The position numbers were made by a program, and so were the translations under genes. This document shows, one piece after another, positions 1 through 9,185 of a DNA stretch of 64,000 bases; the first letter of the stretch is position 1; each line of letters starts with the position of its first letter. Location of the stretch: assembly GCF_030209835.1 (NCBI RefSeq), contig NZ_JARVRF010000010.1:20027-84026 (forward strand), written 5' to 3'. This stretch comes from Arthrobacter sp. efr-133-R2A-120. Its GTDB lineage: Bacteria; Actinomycetota; Actinomycetes; Actinomycetales; Micrococcaceae. The notes below the pieces were generated by a model. That model worked only from the letters and a program-made list of their open reading frames with translations. It had not been told where the DNA came from and made no database searches.

Positions 1-2386
1 GGTAGCTGCGCAATTCATCGCAGGCTCCTGAAATGTCGTACTCGTCCAAGCTGGAAGTGATGTTGCGGACGAGGTCGCCGGTATTTGCCAGCAAGTACTG
101 GTCCAGCGTGTCCGTGTAGCCGTCGTAGCGCAGTTTGGCGTCATAGCCGGCGCCTCCATTGGAGGCGTTCGTGTACAGCGTGAAGAAGCTGTAGACATTC
201 CACAGCGGCAGGATGACCTGGCGGACGCCGTCGCGGATTCCCTGTTCGGTGACTACGAGGTTGCCGCCACGCAGGATGGGGCTGGACATCAGGAACCAGC
301 GCATGGCGTCGGAACCGTCGCGGTCCAGGACCTCGGAGACATCCGGGTAGTTGCGCAGGCTCTTGGACATCTTCTGCCCGTCGGAGCCCAGGACGATGCC
401 ATGGCTGATCACATTGCGGAAGGCCGGCCGGTCGAAGAGTGCCGTGGACAGGATGTGCAGCATGTAGAACCAGCCGCGGGTCTGCCCGATGTACTCGACG
501 ATGAAGTCTGCCGGGTTGTGGGTGTCGAACCATTCCTCGTTCTGGAACGGATAGTGCACCTGGCCGTAGGGCATGGAGCCCGAGTCGAACCAGACGTCCA
601 GGACGTCCTCGACCCGGCGCATGGTGGACTGGCCCTCTTCCGGCGAGCGCGGGTCGTCCGGGTTGGGCCGGGTGAGTTCGTCGATGAACGGGCGGTGCAG
701 GTCAACTTGGCCGTCGTTGTTCATCGGAAGGCGGCCAAAATCGGCTTCCATCTCGGCGAGCGAGCCGTAGACGTCGGTGCGCGGATATTCGGGGTCGTCG
801 GACTGCCACACCGGGATGGGCGAGCCCCAGTAACGGTTGCGGCTGATGGACCAGTCGCGGGCGTTGGCCAGCCATTTGCCGAACTGTCCGTCCTTGACGT
901 TGCCCGGGATCCAGTTGATCTCCTGGTTCAGTTCGGACATGCGGTCCTTGAACTTGGTGACCTCCACGTACCAGGAGGACACTGCGCGGTAGATCAGGGG
1001 GTTGCGGCAGCGCCAGCAGTGCGGGTAGCTGTGCTCGTAGCTGGCCTGTCGGACCAGGCGGCCGCCGGAACGCAGTGCCTGTGTGATCGGCTTGTTGGCA
1101 TCGAATACCTGCAGCCCGGAGATTTCGGCGAGCGGTCCGTGTGCGAACAGGTGGAGGAACTTGGCGCCTTCGTCGACGGAGAGCACCACGGGGATACCCG
1201 CGTCCTCACAGACTTTCTGGTCGTCTTCACCGTAGGCCGGGGCCTGGTGAACGATGCCCGTACCGTCGGTGGTAGTGACGTAGTCCGCCACGAGGAAGCG
1301 CCAGCCGTTCTGCGTGCCGTATTTCTCGGTGTCGGAGAAGTAGTCCCAGAGCGGCTCGTATTCCAGTCCGGCCAACTCGGTGCCCGCGTAGCTTGCCGTG
1401 ACGGCGGCGGTGGCGGCAGCACCGCCATCGGCACCATCACCGTACCCCAGATCCTTGGCGTAGGTGCCGAGAAGATCGGCGGCCAGCAGGAAGCTGCCCG
1501 TCACCGGAGCCTCCGCGGAGGCGGCCTTGATCCCGTTGGGACCGGCCGGAACCACGGCGTAAGAGATGTCGGGCCCGACGGCGAGCGCCAGGTTGGTGGG
1601 CAGCGTCCAGGGGGTCGTGGTCCACGCGAGCGCCTGCACGCCTTCAAGGGACTTGGAGAGTTCCGACTCCCCTGCCTTGATGGGGAAGGTCACGGTGACG
1701 GTCTGGTCCTGGCGGTTCTTGTAGACATCGTCATCCATGCGCAACTCATGGTTGGACAGCGGCGTCTCGTCCTTCCAGCAGTACGGCAGGACGCGGTACC
1801 CGTTGTAGGTGAGGCCCTTCTCGTGGAGCTGCTTGAAGGCCCAAAGGACAGACTCCATGTACTCGACGTTGAGGGTCTTGTAGTCGTTGTCGAAGTCCAC
1901 CCAGCGTGCCTGGCGCGTGACGTAGCTCTTCCATTCGTCTGCGTACTTCATGACGGAGGCACGGCAGGCGTCGTTGAACTTGTCGATGCCCATCGCCTCG
2001 ATCTGCGTCTTGTCCGTCATGCCCAGTTGCTTCATGGCTTCGAGTTCAGCGGGCAGGCCGTGGGTATCCCAGCCGAAGCGCCGTTCGACGCGCTTGCCGC
2101 GCTGGGTCTGGTAACGGCCTACCAGGTCCTTGGCGTAGCCGGTCAGGAGGTGGCCGTAGTGGGGCAGTCCGTTGGCGAAGGGAGGACCGTCGTAGAAGAC
2201 GAACTCGTTGCTGCCGGGGTGCCCGCCGGGCAGATCAGCGCTGCGGTTGTCGATGCTGGCCTGGAAGGTGCCGTCTTCATCCCAGTACTTGAGGATGCGC
2301 TCTTCGATCTCCGGGAACTTCACGGAGGCGGACACGCCTGTTGAGGTGCCGGACGGAGTTGTGGAGGCCTTGGGGTAATACGTCAT
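1..2386 (-). CDS. ileS: Isoleucyl-tRNA synthetase, C-terminus cut by window edge
   Basis: Charges tRNA-Ile with isoleucine in the cytoplasm. The ATG is at 2384-2386 and about 795 codons are visible; a full bacterial or actinobacterial IleRS is near 1,050-1,100 residues, so the anticodon-binding C-terminus lies outside the window. The HIGH signature appears as HYGH in an [10 protein letters not shown] context near residue 77, and the KMSKS loop ([12 protein letters not shown]) lies near nucleotides 360-400. The CP1 editing region, with its [10 protein letters not shown] core, lies between them. A T-box leader directly upstream fits the identity. The long open frame on the opposite strand is a high-GC shadow. 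Confidence 0.97.
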   Translation of the reverse strand, partial: MTYYPKASTTPSGTSTGVSASVKFPEIEERILKYWDEDGTFQASIDNRSADLPGGHPGSNEFVFYDGPPFANGLPHYGHLLTGYAKDLVGRYQTQRGKRVERRFGWDTHGLPAELEAMKQLGMTDKTQIEAMGIDKFNDACRASVMKYADEWKSYVTRQARWVDFDNDYKTLNVEYMESVLWAFKQLHEKGLTYNGYRVLPYCWKDETPLSNHELRMDDDVYKNRQDQTVTVTFPIKAGESELSKSLEGVQALAWTTTPWTLPTNLALAVGPDISYAVVPAGPNGIKAASAEAPVTGSFLLAADLLGTYAKDLGYGDGADGGAAATAAVTASYAGTELAGLEYEPLWDYFSDTEKYGTQNGWRFLVADYVTTTDGTGIVHQAPAYGEDDQKVCEDAGIPVVLSVDEGAKFLHLFAHGPLAEISGLQVFDANKPITQALRSGGRLVRQASYEHSYPHCWRCRNPLIYRAVSSWYVEVTKFKDRMSELNQEINWIPGNVKDGQFGKWLANARDWSISRNRYWGSPIPVWQSDDPEYPRTDVYGSLAEMEADFGRLPMNNDGQVDLHRPFIDELTRPNPDDPRSPEEGQSTMRRVEDVLDVWFDSGSMPYGQVHYPFQNEEWFDTHNPADFIVEYIGQTRGWFYMLHILSTALFDRPAFRNVISHGIVLGSDGQKMSKSLRNYPDVSEVLDRDGSDAMRWFLMSSPILRGGNLVVTEQGIRDGVRQVILPLWNVYSFFTLYTNASNGGAGYDAKLRYDGYTDTLDQYLLANTGDLVRNITSSLDEYDISGACDELRSY

Positions 2387-2414
2387 CTCTTCATCCTGGG
2401 TTGAGCCGGTGAAC

Positions 2415-2655
2415 ACAAAGTTTCATTCAGGATGCGAGGACGGCGCCAGCTGCGTTGTTTCCAACAGCGCCGGTACCGCGGTACCACCTCACTTACCGGC
2501 GCCAACTCTGCTCCTTTTGGAAAGGAGCTGATCCGGCGTCGGCCGCTCATTGCTGCTGTGACGGGCTTACCCGTCCGGTTCTACTGACTCCCGTAGTGGC
2601 GGGGGCGTTCTTCCGGAAGCTCACCGGTGATGTCCGGGTCAAAGCTTGTGCCACA
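2415..2655 (-). promoter_or_regulatory. T-box riboswitch (ileS leader, translational type)
   Basis: The 330-base leader of ileS carries the T-box signature GGTGGTACCGCGG on the minus strand (about 2476-2488), which pairs with the tRNA acceptor end. Upstream, at about 2617-2640, is a very short Stem I in which an ATC codon (GGACATCACCGGTGAGC) sits as the specifier, matching Ile. This layout is known for actinobacterial ileS leaders that control translation by hiding the ribosome binding site instead of terminating transcription; no U-tract terminator is visible. Uncharged tRNA-Ile would therefore raise IleRS synthesis. Exact ends are estimates. Confidence 0.9.
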
Positions 2656-2716
2656 AGTCTAGCGGCAGCGGCGCCGCGAGCTCCACTTGGGGGATGGGGC
2701 GCGCGACGCCGGGACC

Positions 2717-3475
2717 TTAGCCTTTGCGGATCAACTTGTGGGTGGCGGCCTGCGCCACCGGGCGGACGATAATCTCGTCCAGGTTGATGTGGTGCGGCAA
2801 TGAGACGGCGTACTTGACGACGTCGGCGACGTCTTCCGGCGTGAGCGGCTTCTCGACGCCGGCGTACACCTTGGCTGCCGCTGTGGCATCGCCGAGACGG
2901 TTGAGCGCGAATTCCTCCGTGCGGACGAGCCCGGGTGCCACCTCGATGACGCGGATGTTGTTCTCGGCTTCCTCCAGGCGCAGGGCGCCGGTCATGGCGT
3001 GCTGGGCGAACTTGGCCGCGTTGTACCCGCCGCCGCCCTCGTAGGCAGTGAATCCCGCCGTCGACGTCAGGTTCAAAACGGTGCCCTCGCCGTTGGCCCG
3101 CAGCATCGGCAGGAAGGCCCGGGTCAGCTTCAAGGTGCCGAGCACGTTGACTTGGTACATCCAGTCCCAGTCTTCGGTCTGCGCATTGGCCAGGGTGTCT
3201 GCGCCCCGTGCGCCGCCGGCAATGTTGATGAGCGTGTCTGCTCCGCCTGCCTCGGTGACGGCCGAGAGCAAGGCCGCGACGTCGTCGTCATTGGTGATAT
3301 CCGCGGCGAACGGCACAGCGCCGCTCTCGGCGCCGAGTGCCTCGAGCCGTTCCGCACGGCGGGCGACGGCGAATACCTTCCATCCATCTGCGGCGAGGGC
3401 CCGCACTGTGGCTTCGCCGATTCCCGTGCTGGCGCCGGTCACTACTGCGGTCTTCGTCTGTACTTCCTCAGTCAT
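2717..3475 (-). CDS. Short-chain dehydrogenase/reductase (SDR), classical type
   Basis: A 252-residue NAD(P)-dependent oxidoreductase of unknown substrate. It has the N-terminal cofactor motif TGASTGIG (about residues 14-21), an NxAG-like INIAGG element, and a catalytic segment with Ser and YNAAK near residues 140-155. The sequence resembles the serine/3-hydroxy acid dehydrogenase branch (YdfG-like), with an NHINLDEIIVRPVAQ-type end, so hydroxy acids such as serine or 3-hydroxypropionate derivatives are possible substrates. It stands alone, 240 bases upstream (in coordinates) of no partner other than the divergent-free methyltransferase behind it. Family assignment is firm; substrate is inference. 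Confidence 0.85.
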   Translation of the reverse strand: MTEEVQTKTAVVTGASTGIGEATVRALAADGWKVFAVARRAERLEALGAESGAVPFAADITNDDDVAALLSAVTEAGGADTLINIAGGARGADTLANAQTEDWDWMYQVNVLGTLKLTRAFLPMLRANGEGTVLNLTSTAGFTAYEGGGGYNAAKFAQHAMTGALRLEEAENNIRVIEVAPGLVRTEEFALNRLGDATAAAKVYAGVEKPLTPEDVADVVKYAVSLPHHINLDEIIVRPVAQAATHKLIRKG

Positions 3476-3484
3476 GGCACCACC

Positions 3485-4123
3485 CTAACGTGGTTCACCG
3501 GGAGAAACCGCACGGCCAAGAATGTGGGCGATCGGCGGGGACAGTGGTCCGGCAGAGAAGCCGAAACGCTCGCTCTGCAGCACCTGGAAGCCGGCGTCGC
3601 CGATCGCCTGAAGGGTATTGCGGTTGGGATGGCAGCCTCCGGCCACGTGCTGCCAGACCGGAGTGAGCAGATCCTCGACGGCTGCGAGAAGCCTCTTGTC
3701 CGAGCGGACATGCTCGTAGAACGCCAAGGTTCCGCCGGGCCGAAGCACGCGGCGGATTTCCGCCAACGCGGCCGCTTGGTCCGCGACGCTGCAGAGGACA
3801 AGACTGACCACGACGGCGTCCGCCTCACCGTCGGCCGCCGGAATGTTCTCGGCGGTTCCTGGAACAACCGTGACCGGTACAGCCGCGAGCCGGGCCTTAG
3901 CTCGAGCAAGCCCCCTGAGGTAGTCATCGGGCTCAACCGCGAGGACGCTTTCCACGGTGGCCGGGTACAGGCCGAACGACGAGCCCTCGCCGGCGCCGAC
4001 CTCGACGACGCGGCCCCGGAGGTCGGACAGCAAGCTGCGCCGGTGCTCGTTGCCGCCGCGCATGTTTATCGCGGGAACCGCCCGGGCGTAGGCCCGCGCA
4101 AAGCGCGGATGCTGCGGCGTCAT
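3485..4123 (-). CDS. Class I SAM-dependent methyltransferase (METTL7-like)
   Basis: A 212-residue Rossmann-fold methyltransferase. Motif I reads VVEVGAGEGSSF (about residues 38-49), the acidic end of strand 2 is VEPDDY, and motif post-I contains the ENIPAADGEADAVV stretch. The C-terminal region with a WQHVAGGCHPNR segment is like METTL7-type enzymes, which methylate small thiols or lipids; the substrate here is unknown. Its ATG overlaps the stop of the upstream DUF488 gene by four bases (ATGA), so the two are probably translated together. Confidence 0.82.
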   Translation of the reverse strand: MTPQHPRFARAYARAVPAINMRGGNEHRRSLLSDLRGRVVEVGAGEGSSFGLYPATVESVLAVEPDDYLRGLARAKARLAAVPVTVVPGTAENIPAADGEADAVVVSLVLCSVADQAAALAEIRRVLRPGGTLAFYEHVRSDKRLLAAVEDLLTPVWQHVAGGCHPNRNTLQAIGDAGFQVLQSERFGFSAGPLSPPIAHILGRAVSPGEPR

Positions 4124-4497
4124 GTGTCCGCCGCCCCGGTACGCAGCAGGAACTCCCGCAGCACGCGGGCGTGGTTGACTTCAGGATCCCTGGCGCCGTA
4201 GAGCAGCGTCACACGCTTTTCCGCGGCGGCCAGCTCCAGCACCTGCTCCACGGCAGGATTCTGTTCCAGCTCGGCCAGGTAAGCGCGGCGGAAGTCCTCG
4301 AATCGCTCCTGCATATGGGCAAACTCGGTGCGCAGCGGCGGCGAGGGAGCGATCTCCTTGAGCCACAGATCCAAACGGGCGCGTTCTTTGGATACCCCTC
4401 GCGGCCAGAGCCGGTCCACCAGAACCCGGTAGCCGTCGTAGTCGGCTGCTTCGTCATAGATGCGCTTTATCACCAGAACGTCCTTGAGTTCCGCCAT
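4120..4497 (-). CDS. DUF488 family protein
   Basis: A 125-residue protein of the DUF488 (YeaO-like) family, whose function is not established. The start was placed at 4497 (MAELKDVLVIKRIY) since homologues begin with this KRIYD strand; an upstream in-frame ATG would add 13 residues with no family likeness. Characteristic motifs are VDRLWPRGVSKE near residues 23-34 and the late LLYGARDPEVNHA stretch. It overlaps the downstream methyltransferase by four bases, forming a two-gene operon, and is divergent from valS. Confidence 0.85.
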   Translation of the reverse strand: MAELKDVLVIKRIYDEAADYDGYRVLVDRLWPRGVSKERARLDLWLKEIAPSPPLRTEFAHMQERFEDFRRAYLAELEQNPAVEQVLELAAAEKRVTLLYGARDPEVNHARVLREFLLRTGAADT

Positions 4498-4560
4498 GAG
4501 CCGCATGCTACTGCACGTCCGCGTGCCACGGAACAAAGGGCGCCATGAAACAATTGGCCC

Positions 4561-7182
4561 ATGGCTGAATCAACGCAGGGTACAGACACGCCCGCCACCG
4601 CCCCCATCAACGTTCCCGACAAGCCGGCCCTTGAAGGCCTTGAGGCTGCCTTGACGCAGCGCTGGCTGGACGAAGGAACCTACAAGTTCAACCCGGACAC
4701 CACCCGGGAGCAGGTCTACTCGATCGACACTCCCCCGCCCACCGCATCCGGTTCGCTCCACGTGGGCCACATGTTCTCGTTCACGCAGACGGATGTCCAG
4801 GCCCGCTACATGCGCATGACCGGCAAGAACGTCTTCTACCCGATGGGCTGGGACGATAACGGGCTGCCCACCGAGCGCCGCGTCCAGAACTACTACGGTG
4901 TCCGCTGCGATCCCGCCATTCCCTACAACGCGGAGTACCGCCCACCGGCGCAGCCGGCGAAGAACCAGCGCGACTTCGACGTCGTCTCGCGCCAGAACTT
5001 CATCGAACTCTGTGAGGAACTCGCCGTCGAGGACGAGAAGGTCTTCGAGAACCTGTTCCAGACACTCGGCCTGTCCGTTGACTGGGACCTGACGTACCGC
5101 ACCATCGACGACACCTCCCGTGCGGTGTCCCAGCGTGCCTTCCTCGCCAACCTGAACGCCGGTGACGCCTACATGGCCGAGGCCCCCACCCTATGGGATG
5201 TGACGTTCCGTACCGCCGTCGCGCAGGCCGAGCTGGAGGACCGCGAGGTTGCCGGCGCGTACTACCGCTACCCCTTCTTCACCGCTGACGGCGAGAAGAT
5301 CTATATCGAGACAACGCGTCCGGAACTCCTCGCCGCGTGCGCCGCGTTGGTGGCGAACCCCGACGACGAGCGCTACCAGCCGTTGTTCGGCAAGACCGTC
5401 ACGTCCCCCCTGTTCGACGTCGAACTCGAGGTCAAGGCCCACCCGCTTGCCAAGGCGGACAAGGGCTCCGGCATCGCGATGGTCTGTACCTTCGGCGACC
5501 TGACTGACGTCACCTGGTGGCGCGAACTGCAGCTGCCCACACGCGCCATCATGGGCCGCGACGGCCGCATCATCGCCGAGACACCCGAGTGGATCACCAC
5601 CGACGCCGGCAAGGAAGCCTACGCGGCGATTGCCGGCAAGACGGCGTTCTCTGCCAAGGAGAGGGTTGTTGAGCTTCTCGTTGCCGCCGATCTGCTGGAT
5701 GGCGAGCCCAAGAAGATCACCCACCCCGTGAACTTCTTCGAGAAGGGCGACAAGCCCCTTGAAGTTGTCACGTCGCGCCAGTGGTACATCCGCAATGGCG
5801 GCCGCGACGAGGACCGCCGCGAACGGTTGATCGCGCGCGGACACGAGATCGACTTCCACCCGTCCTTCATGCGTTCCCGCTACGAGAACTGGATCTCCGG
5901 GCTGAATGGCGACTGGCTCGTTTCACGCCAGCGCTTCTTCGGCGTGCCGATCCCCGTCTGGTACCCGCTGGATGCCCAGGGCAACCCGGACTACGAGAAC
6001 CCGATCCTGCCGTCCGACGAGTCCCTTCCCGTGGACCCCGCGGCCGACGCGGCCCCAGGTTTCGACGAGTCCCAGCGCGAGCAGCCCAACGGTTTCATCG
6101 GAGACGCCGACGTCCTGGACACCTGGGCCACGTCTTCGCTGACTCCTCAGATCGTGGGCGGCTGGAGCCGTGACGAGGAACTGTTCGGCAAGGTCTACCC
6201 CTTCGACCTCCGCCCGCAGGGCCACGACATCATCCGCACCTGGCTTTTCTCCTCGGCTGTCCGGGCGGATTCCCTGCAGAACAGCGCTCCGTGGAAGCAC
6301 GCAGCCATCTCGGGCTGGATCCTGGACCCGGACCGCAAGAAGATGTCCAAGTCCAAGGGCAACGTGGTTGTCCCCACCGACGTCCTGAACGAATTCGGCT
6401 CCGACGCCGTCCGTTACTGGGCCGCGTCCGCCAAGCTCGGTGCTGACACCGCCTACGAGATCGCCCAGATGAAGATCGGCCGCCGCCTGGCCATCAAGCT
6501 GCTCAACGCCTCCAAGTTCGTGTTGAACCTGGGCGCTACGGAGAACTCGGTTGTCGGCGCGGACCTCTCCGTTCTGAGCAACGCCCTGGACCGGGCACTT
6601 TTGGCACAGTTGGCCGACGTCGTGGCGCAGTCCACCAAGTCGTTCGACAACTACGACTACGCCCGCGCCCTGCAGATCACGGAATCGTTCTTCTGGCAGT
6701 TCACGGACGACTACGTGGAGCTCATCAAGGACCGCGCCTACGGTGCGGCCGGCGAGACTGAGCAGGCATCCGTGCTTGCCGCCCTTGCCACCACGCTGGA
6801 CTCGCTGTTGCGCCTGTTCGCGCCGTTCCTGCCCTTCGCCACCGAAGAGGTCTGGAGCTGGTGGCGCACGGGTTCAGTCCACCGCGCGGCGTGGCCGGCA
6901 GCCGTGGAAATCGTCGACGGCGACACCACCATGCTGGGCACCGTCGGCATCGCGCTGAGCGGCATCCGCAAGGCCAAGTCCGAGGCCAAGGTCAAACAGC
7001 GCACAGAGGTCCTCTCCGCCACAATCACCGCTACTGAGTCGTTTGTTGCACAGCTGGAAGCCGGACTGGGAGACCTGAAGGCCGCGGCCAACGCGCAGGA
7101 GATCTCACTGGTAGCCGCGGAGGGCGAACTCACGGTGAGCGACGTGGTCCTCGCGCCTGCCGAGGAGCCCGCCCAGGCGTAG
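4561..7182 (+). CDS. valS: Valyl-tRNA synthetase
   Basis: Charges tRNA-Val with valine. The protein has 873 residues, the normal length for the family. The HIGH motif is HVGH at residues 67-70 and the KMSKS loop (KKMSKSKGN) begins at about residue 594. Between them lies the editing domain with its ETTRPELL core. The C-terminus carries the tRNA-binding helical domain and a short alanine-rich tail. Unlike ileS it has no T-box: only about 60 bases separate it from the divergent DUF488 gene. A good hairpin terminator follows the stop. Confidence 0.97.
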   Translation: MAESTQGTDTPATAPINVPDKPALEGLEAALTQRWLDEGTYKFNPDTTREQVYSIDTPPPTASGSLHVGHMFSFTQTDVQARYMRMTGKNVFYPMGWDDNGLPTERRVQNYYGVRCDPAIPYNAEYRPPAQPAKNQRDFDVVSRQNFIELCEELAVEDEKVFENLFQTLGLSVDWDLTYRTIDDTSRAVSQRAFLANLNAGDAYMAEAPTLWDVTFRTAVAQAELEDREVAGAYYRYPFFTADGEKIYIETTRPELLAACAALVANPDDERYQPLFGKTVTSPLFDVELEVKAHPLAKADKGSGIAMVCTFGDLTDVTWWRELQLPTRAIMGRDGRIIAETPEWITTDAGKEAYAAIAGKTAFSAKERVVELLVAADLLDGEPKKITHPVNFFEKGDKPLEVVTSRQWYIRNGGRDEDRRERLIARGHEIDFHPSFMRSRYENWISGLNGDWLVSRQRFFGVPIPVWYPLDAQGNPDYENPILPSDESLPVDPAADAAPGFDESQREQPNGFIGDADVLDTWATSSLTPQIVGGWSRDEELFGKVYPFDLRPQGHDIIRTWLFSSAVRADSLQNSAPWKHAAISGWILDPDRKKMSKSKGNVVVPTDVLNEFGSDAVRYWAASAKLGADTAYEIAQMKIGRRLAIKLLNASKFVLNLGATENSVVGADLSVLSNALDRALLAQLADVVAQSTKSFDNYDYARALQITESFFWQFTDDYVELIKDRAYGAAGETEQASVLAALATTLDSLLRLFAPFLPFATEEVWSWWRTGSVHRAAWPAAVEIVDGDTTMLGTVGIALSGIRKAKSEAKVKQRTEVLSATITATESFVAQLEAGLGDLKAAANAQEISLVAAEGELTVSDVVLAPAEEPAQA

Positions 7183-7233
7183 TTTCGAAGAATCCGGGAA
7201 GTTTCCGGGCACCTGGGATTTCCGGGCAAAGGG

Positions 7234-7278
7234 GAAGCCCCATCAGCGTTTAGCCGTTGGTGGGGCTTCGACTTTTCG
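7234..7278 (+). terminator. Rho-independent terminator of valS
   Basis: A nine-base-pair stem GAAGCCCCA / TGGGGCTTC (7234-7242 with 7261-7269) encloses an 18-base loop and is followed by GACTTTTC. It sits about 50 bases past the valS stop. Confidence 0.75.
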
Positions 7279-7562
7279 GCTGCCTGGTGACGTCTTGACA
7301 GTCTGGCGGAATCCTCGGACTTTCAGGTCTTCCTACCTCGTCACTGGTAGCTTGCATCCAACTTTGCCGAAGGCTGCGTCAGATGCATATCACTGAATCT
7401 CTGGTTTCCGTGTCCCTCTTCTTTCGAAGTGGGTAAGTTCTATTCTTGACCCGCTCACCGGCCAGCACAAGCCCCCTCCGGGAACTACTGGCATGTAATT
7501 CGGGGGCGTCGCTGCGGGCCTCCGGGGTTCTGGGGGTGGGCGCTTTGTGGCACAGTGTTGCT
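7279..7562. other. Intergenic, no gene seen
   Basis: This stretch between the valS terminator and the Fpg-like gene has no convincing ORF, RNA or repeat. An in-frame upstream extension of the downstream gene (from 7446) lacks family likeness and was not used. It probably holds the promoter of the glycosylase gene. Confidence 0.6.
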
Positions 7563-8438
7563 ATGCCAGAACTTCCCGAAGTGGCCGGGCTGACTGCCTT
7601 CCTGGGCAGGAATCTTCTCGGTGCCGAACTGACGAAGATCCAGATCGCTTCTTTTGCCGTGTTGAAGACAGCCGATCCGCCCTACTCGGCCCTGGAGGGC
7701 CGCAAAATCGTCGGGGTGGAACGCTTCGGCAAGTTCGTCAGTCTAGACGCCGAGGGAATCCATTTCATCTTCCACCTCGCCAAGGCCGGGTGGCTCCGCT
7801 ACACGGAGCAGCCGTCGCAGAGCCAGCTCCGGATGGGCGGCAGTAATATTGCCGCGAGGCTCGGCTTCACCAAGGGCGACGGCTCAACGCACGTCGGCGT
7901 GGACCTGACGGAGGCCGGAACAAAGAAAAGCCTGGCCATATACGTGGTGCTCAGCCCCTTGGACGTTCCCGGGATCGCGACACTCGGCCCGGACCCGCTG
8001 AGCCCTGCCTTCACGGAGGAAACCCTGGCCGGAATCCTTGCCACAAGCGCGCGCCAGATCAAGGGACTCCTACGGAGCCAAAGCGTCATCGCGGGCATCG
8101 GCAACGCCTACAGCGACGAGATCCTTCACGCCGCCAGGATTTCACCGTTCGCGATCGCCAAGTCGTTGGACAAGGACACAACCCGTGTCCTCTACGAGTC
8201 CATCGAAAGTGTCCTGGGTGCGGCCGTAGCCGTCGCCGTCGGGAAAGCCTCAAGCGAACTCAAGGACACCAAGCGGAACACCATGCGGGTCCACGGCCGG
8301 GCGGGACAGCCCTGCCCCGTGTGCGGGACCACCATCCGCGAGGTGTCCTTTGCCGACACCGCGCTGCAGTATTGCCCCGGCTGCCAGACAAACGGAAAGA
8401 TCCTGGCGGACCGTAGAACCTCGCGATTCCTGAAATAG
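7563..8438 (+). CDS. Fpg/Nei family DNA glycosylase/AP lyase
   Basis: A 291-residue base-excision repair enzyme that removes oxidised bases and cleaves the abasic site. The start at 7563 gives the required N-terminus MPELPE, in which Pro2 is the Schiff-base nucleophile and Glu3 the general acid. The helix-two-turn-helix DNA-binding element is GIGNAYSDEILHAARISPF near residues 178-196, and a C-terminal zinc finger has the pattern CPVC-x15-CPGC. The sequence is unlike typical MutM in its middle part, so it is better called Fpg/Nei-like than true MutM. A second family member is at 14051. Confidence 0.9.
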   Translation: MPELPEVAGLTAFLGRNLLGAELTKIQIASFAVLKTADPPYSALEGRKIVGVERFGKFVSLDAEGIHFIFHLAKAGWLRYTEQPSQSQLRMGGSNIAARLGFTKGDGSTHVGVDLTEAGTKKSLAIYVVLSPLDVPGIATLGPDPLSPAFTEETLAGILATSARQIKGLLRSQSVIAGIGNAYSDEILHAARISPFAIAKSLDKDTTRVLYESIESVLGAAVAVAVGKASSELKDTKRNTMRVHGRAGQPCPVCGTTIREVSFADTALQYCPGCQTNGKILADRRTSRFLK

Positions 8439-8480
8439 CCGGGCCTGCGGCCCTAACGGCCGCGACGGCCCAGGCTATTT
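8437..8480. terminator. Bidirectional hairpin terminator between convergent genes
   Basis: Nested inverted repeats, with a perfect GCGGCC / GGCCGC core (8447-8452 with 8458-8463) and flanking TAGCC / GGCTA arms, sit exactly between the glycosylase stop and the convergent DsbA-like gene. A TTT run follows on the plus strand. Confidence 0.65.
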
Positions 8481-8490
8481 GAATTCAAGG

Positions 8491-9105
8491 CTAGTTGAAT
8501 TCCGGGCTTTCCGTGCGGCTGCGCTTGAGCTCGAAGAAATGCGGGTAGCCGGCCAAGGTGACAGTGGCGTCCCAGATCCGCCCGGCTTCTTCCCCTCGGG
8601 GGATACGGGTGAGGACCGGGCCGAAGAAGGCCGTGCCGTTGACGGCGACTACCGGGGTGCCCACGTCCTGGCCTACCAGGGAGATCCCCGATTCGTGGCT
8701 GGCACGCAGCTGGACATCGTATTCCTCGGAATCAGCGAAGCGGGCCAACTCGGCCGGCAGTCCGGTTTCCGCCAGTGCCTTGGAGATGACCTCGGCGAAA
8801 TCCTTGATGCCTTCGTGGTGGATGAGGGAACCCATCGCGTCGTATAGCGGCTTGATGTACTCGTTTCCGTGCAGCTCGCTGGCGGCGATGATGACACGGA
8901 CAGGTCCCCAGCCCTGCTTCATCTTCTCGGTGTATTCGGCAGGCAGTTCGCGGCCTTCGTTGAGGACCGAGAGACTCATGACGTTCCAGTTGGTCTCGAT
9001 GCCGCGGACGTCTTCCACTTCACCGATCCAGCGGGATGTCACCCAGGCAAATGGGCACATGGGATCGAACCAGAAATCGACCTTGTTGGCGGTCTGCTCG
9101 GGCAC
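8491..9105 (-). CDS. DsbA-fold protein, Rv2466c (mycothiol-dependent nitroreductase)-like
   Basis: A 204-residue thioredoxin-fold protein of the DsbA/FrnE group, close in layout to mycobacterial Rv2466c, which reduces substrates with mycothiol. Translation starts at GTG (9103-9105), preceded by AAGGAG with six bases between. The N-terminal active-site region reads DPMCPFAW (residues 14-21): a single Cys followed by PFA, where a classical CxxC would have a second Cys. This suggests a one-cysteine mechanism or mycothiol mixed disulfide. It stands alone between convergent glycosylase and clpX. Family is well supported; substrate is not. Confidence 0.8.
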   Translation of the reverse strand: MPEQTANKVDFWFDPMCPFAWVTSRWIGEVEDVRGIETNWNVMSLSVLNEGRELPAEYTEKMKQGWGPVRVIIAASELHGNEYIKPLYDAMGSLIHHEGIKDFAEVISKALAETGLPAELARFADSEEYDVQLRASHESGISLVGQDVGTPVVAVNGTAFFGPVLTRIPRGEEAGRIWDATVTLAGYPHFFELKRSRTESPEFN

Positions 9106-9185
9106 AGGGAACTCCTTCGATAGGCGTAAGGGGCGCGGGTAGGCGGACGAAAACGGTGTCCGGCACCAATCATGCCAACCTCTGG

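Noticed and set aside
401..2344. 647-codon open frame antisense to ileS
   Set aside because: It follows the ileS codon pattern in antisense phase and shows no family motifs. High-GC genes leave long stop-free frames on the other strand.
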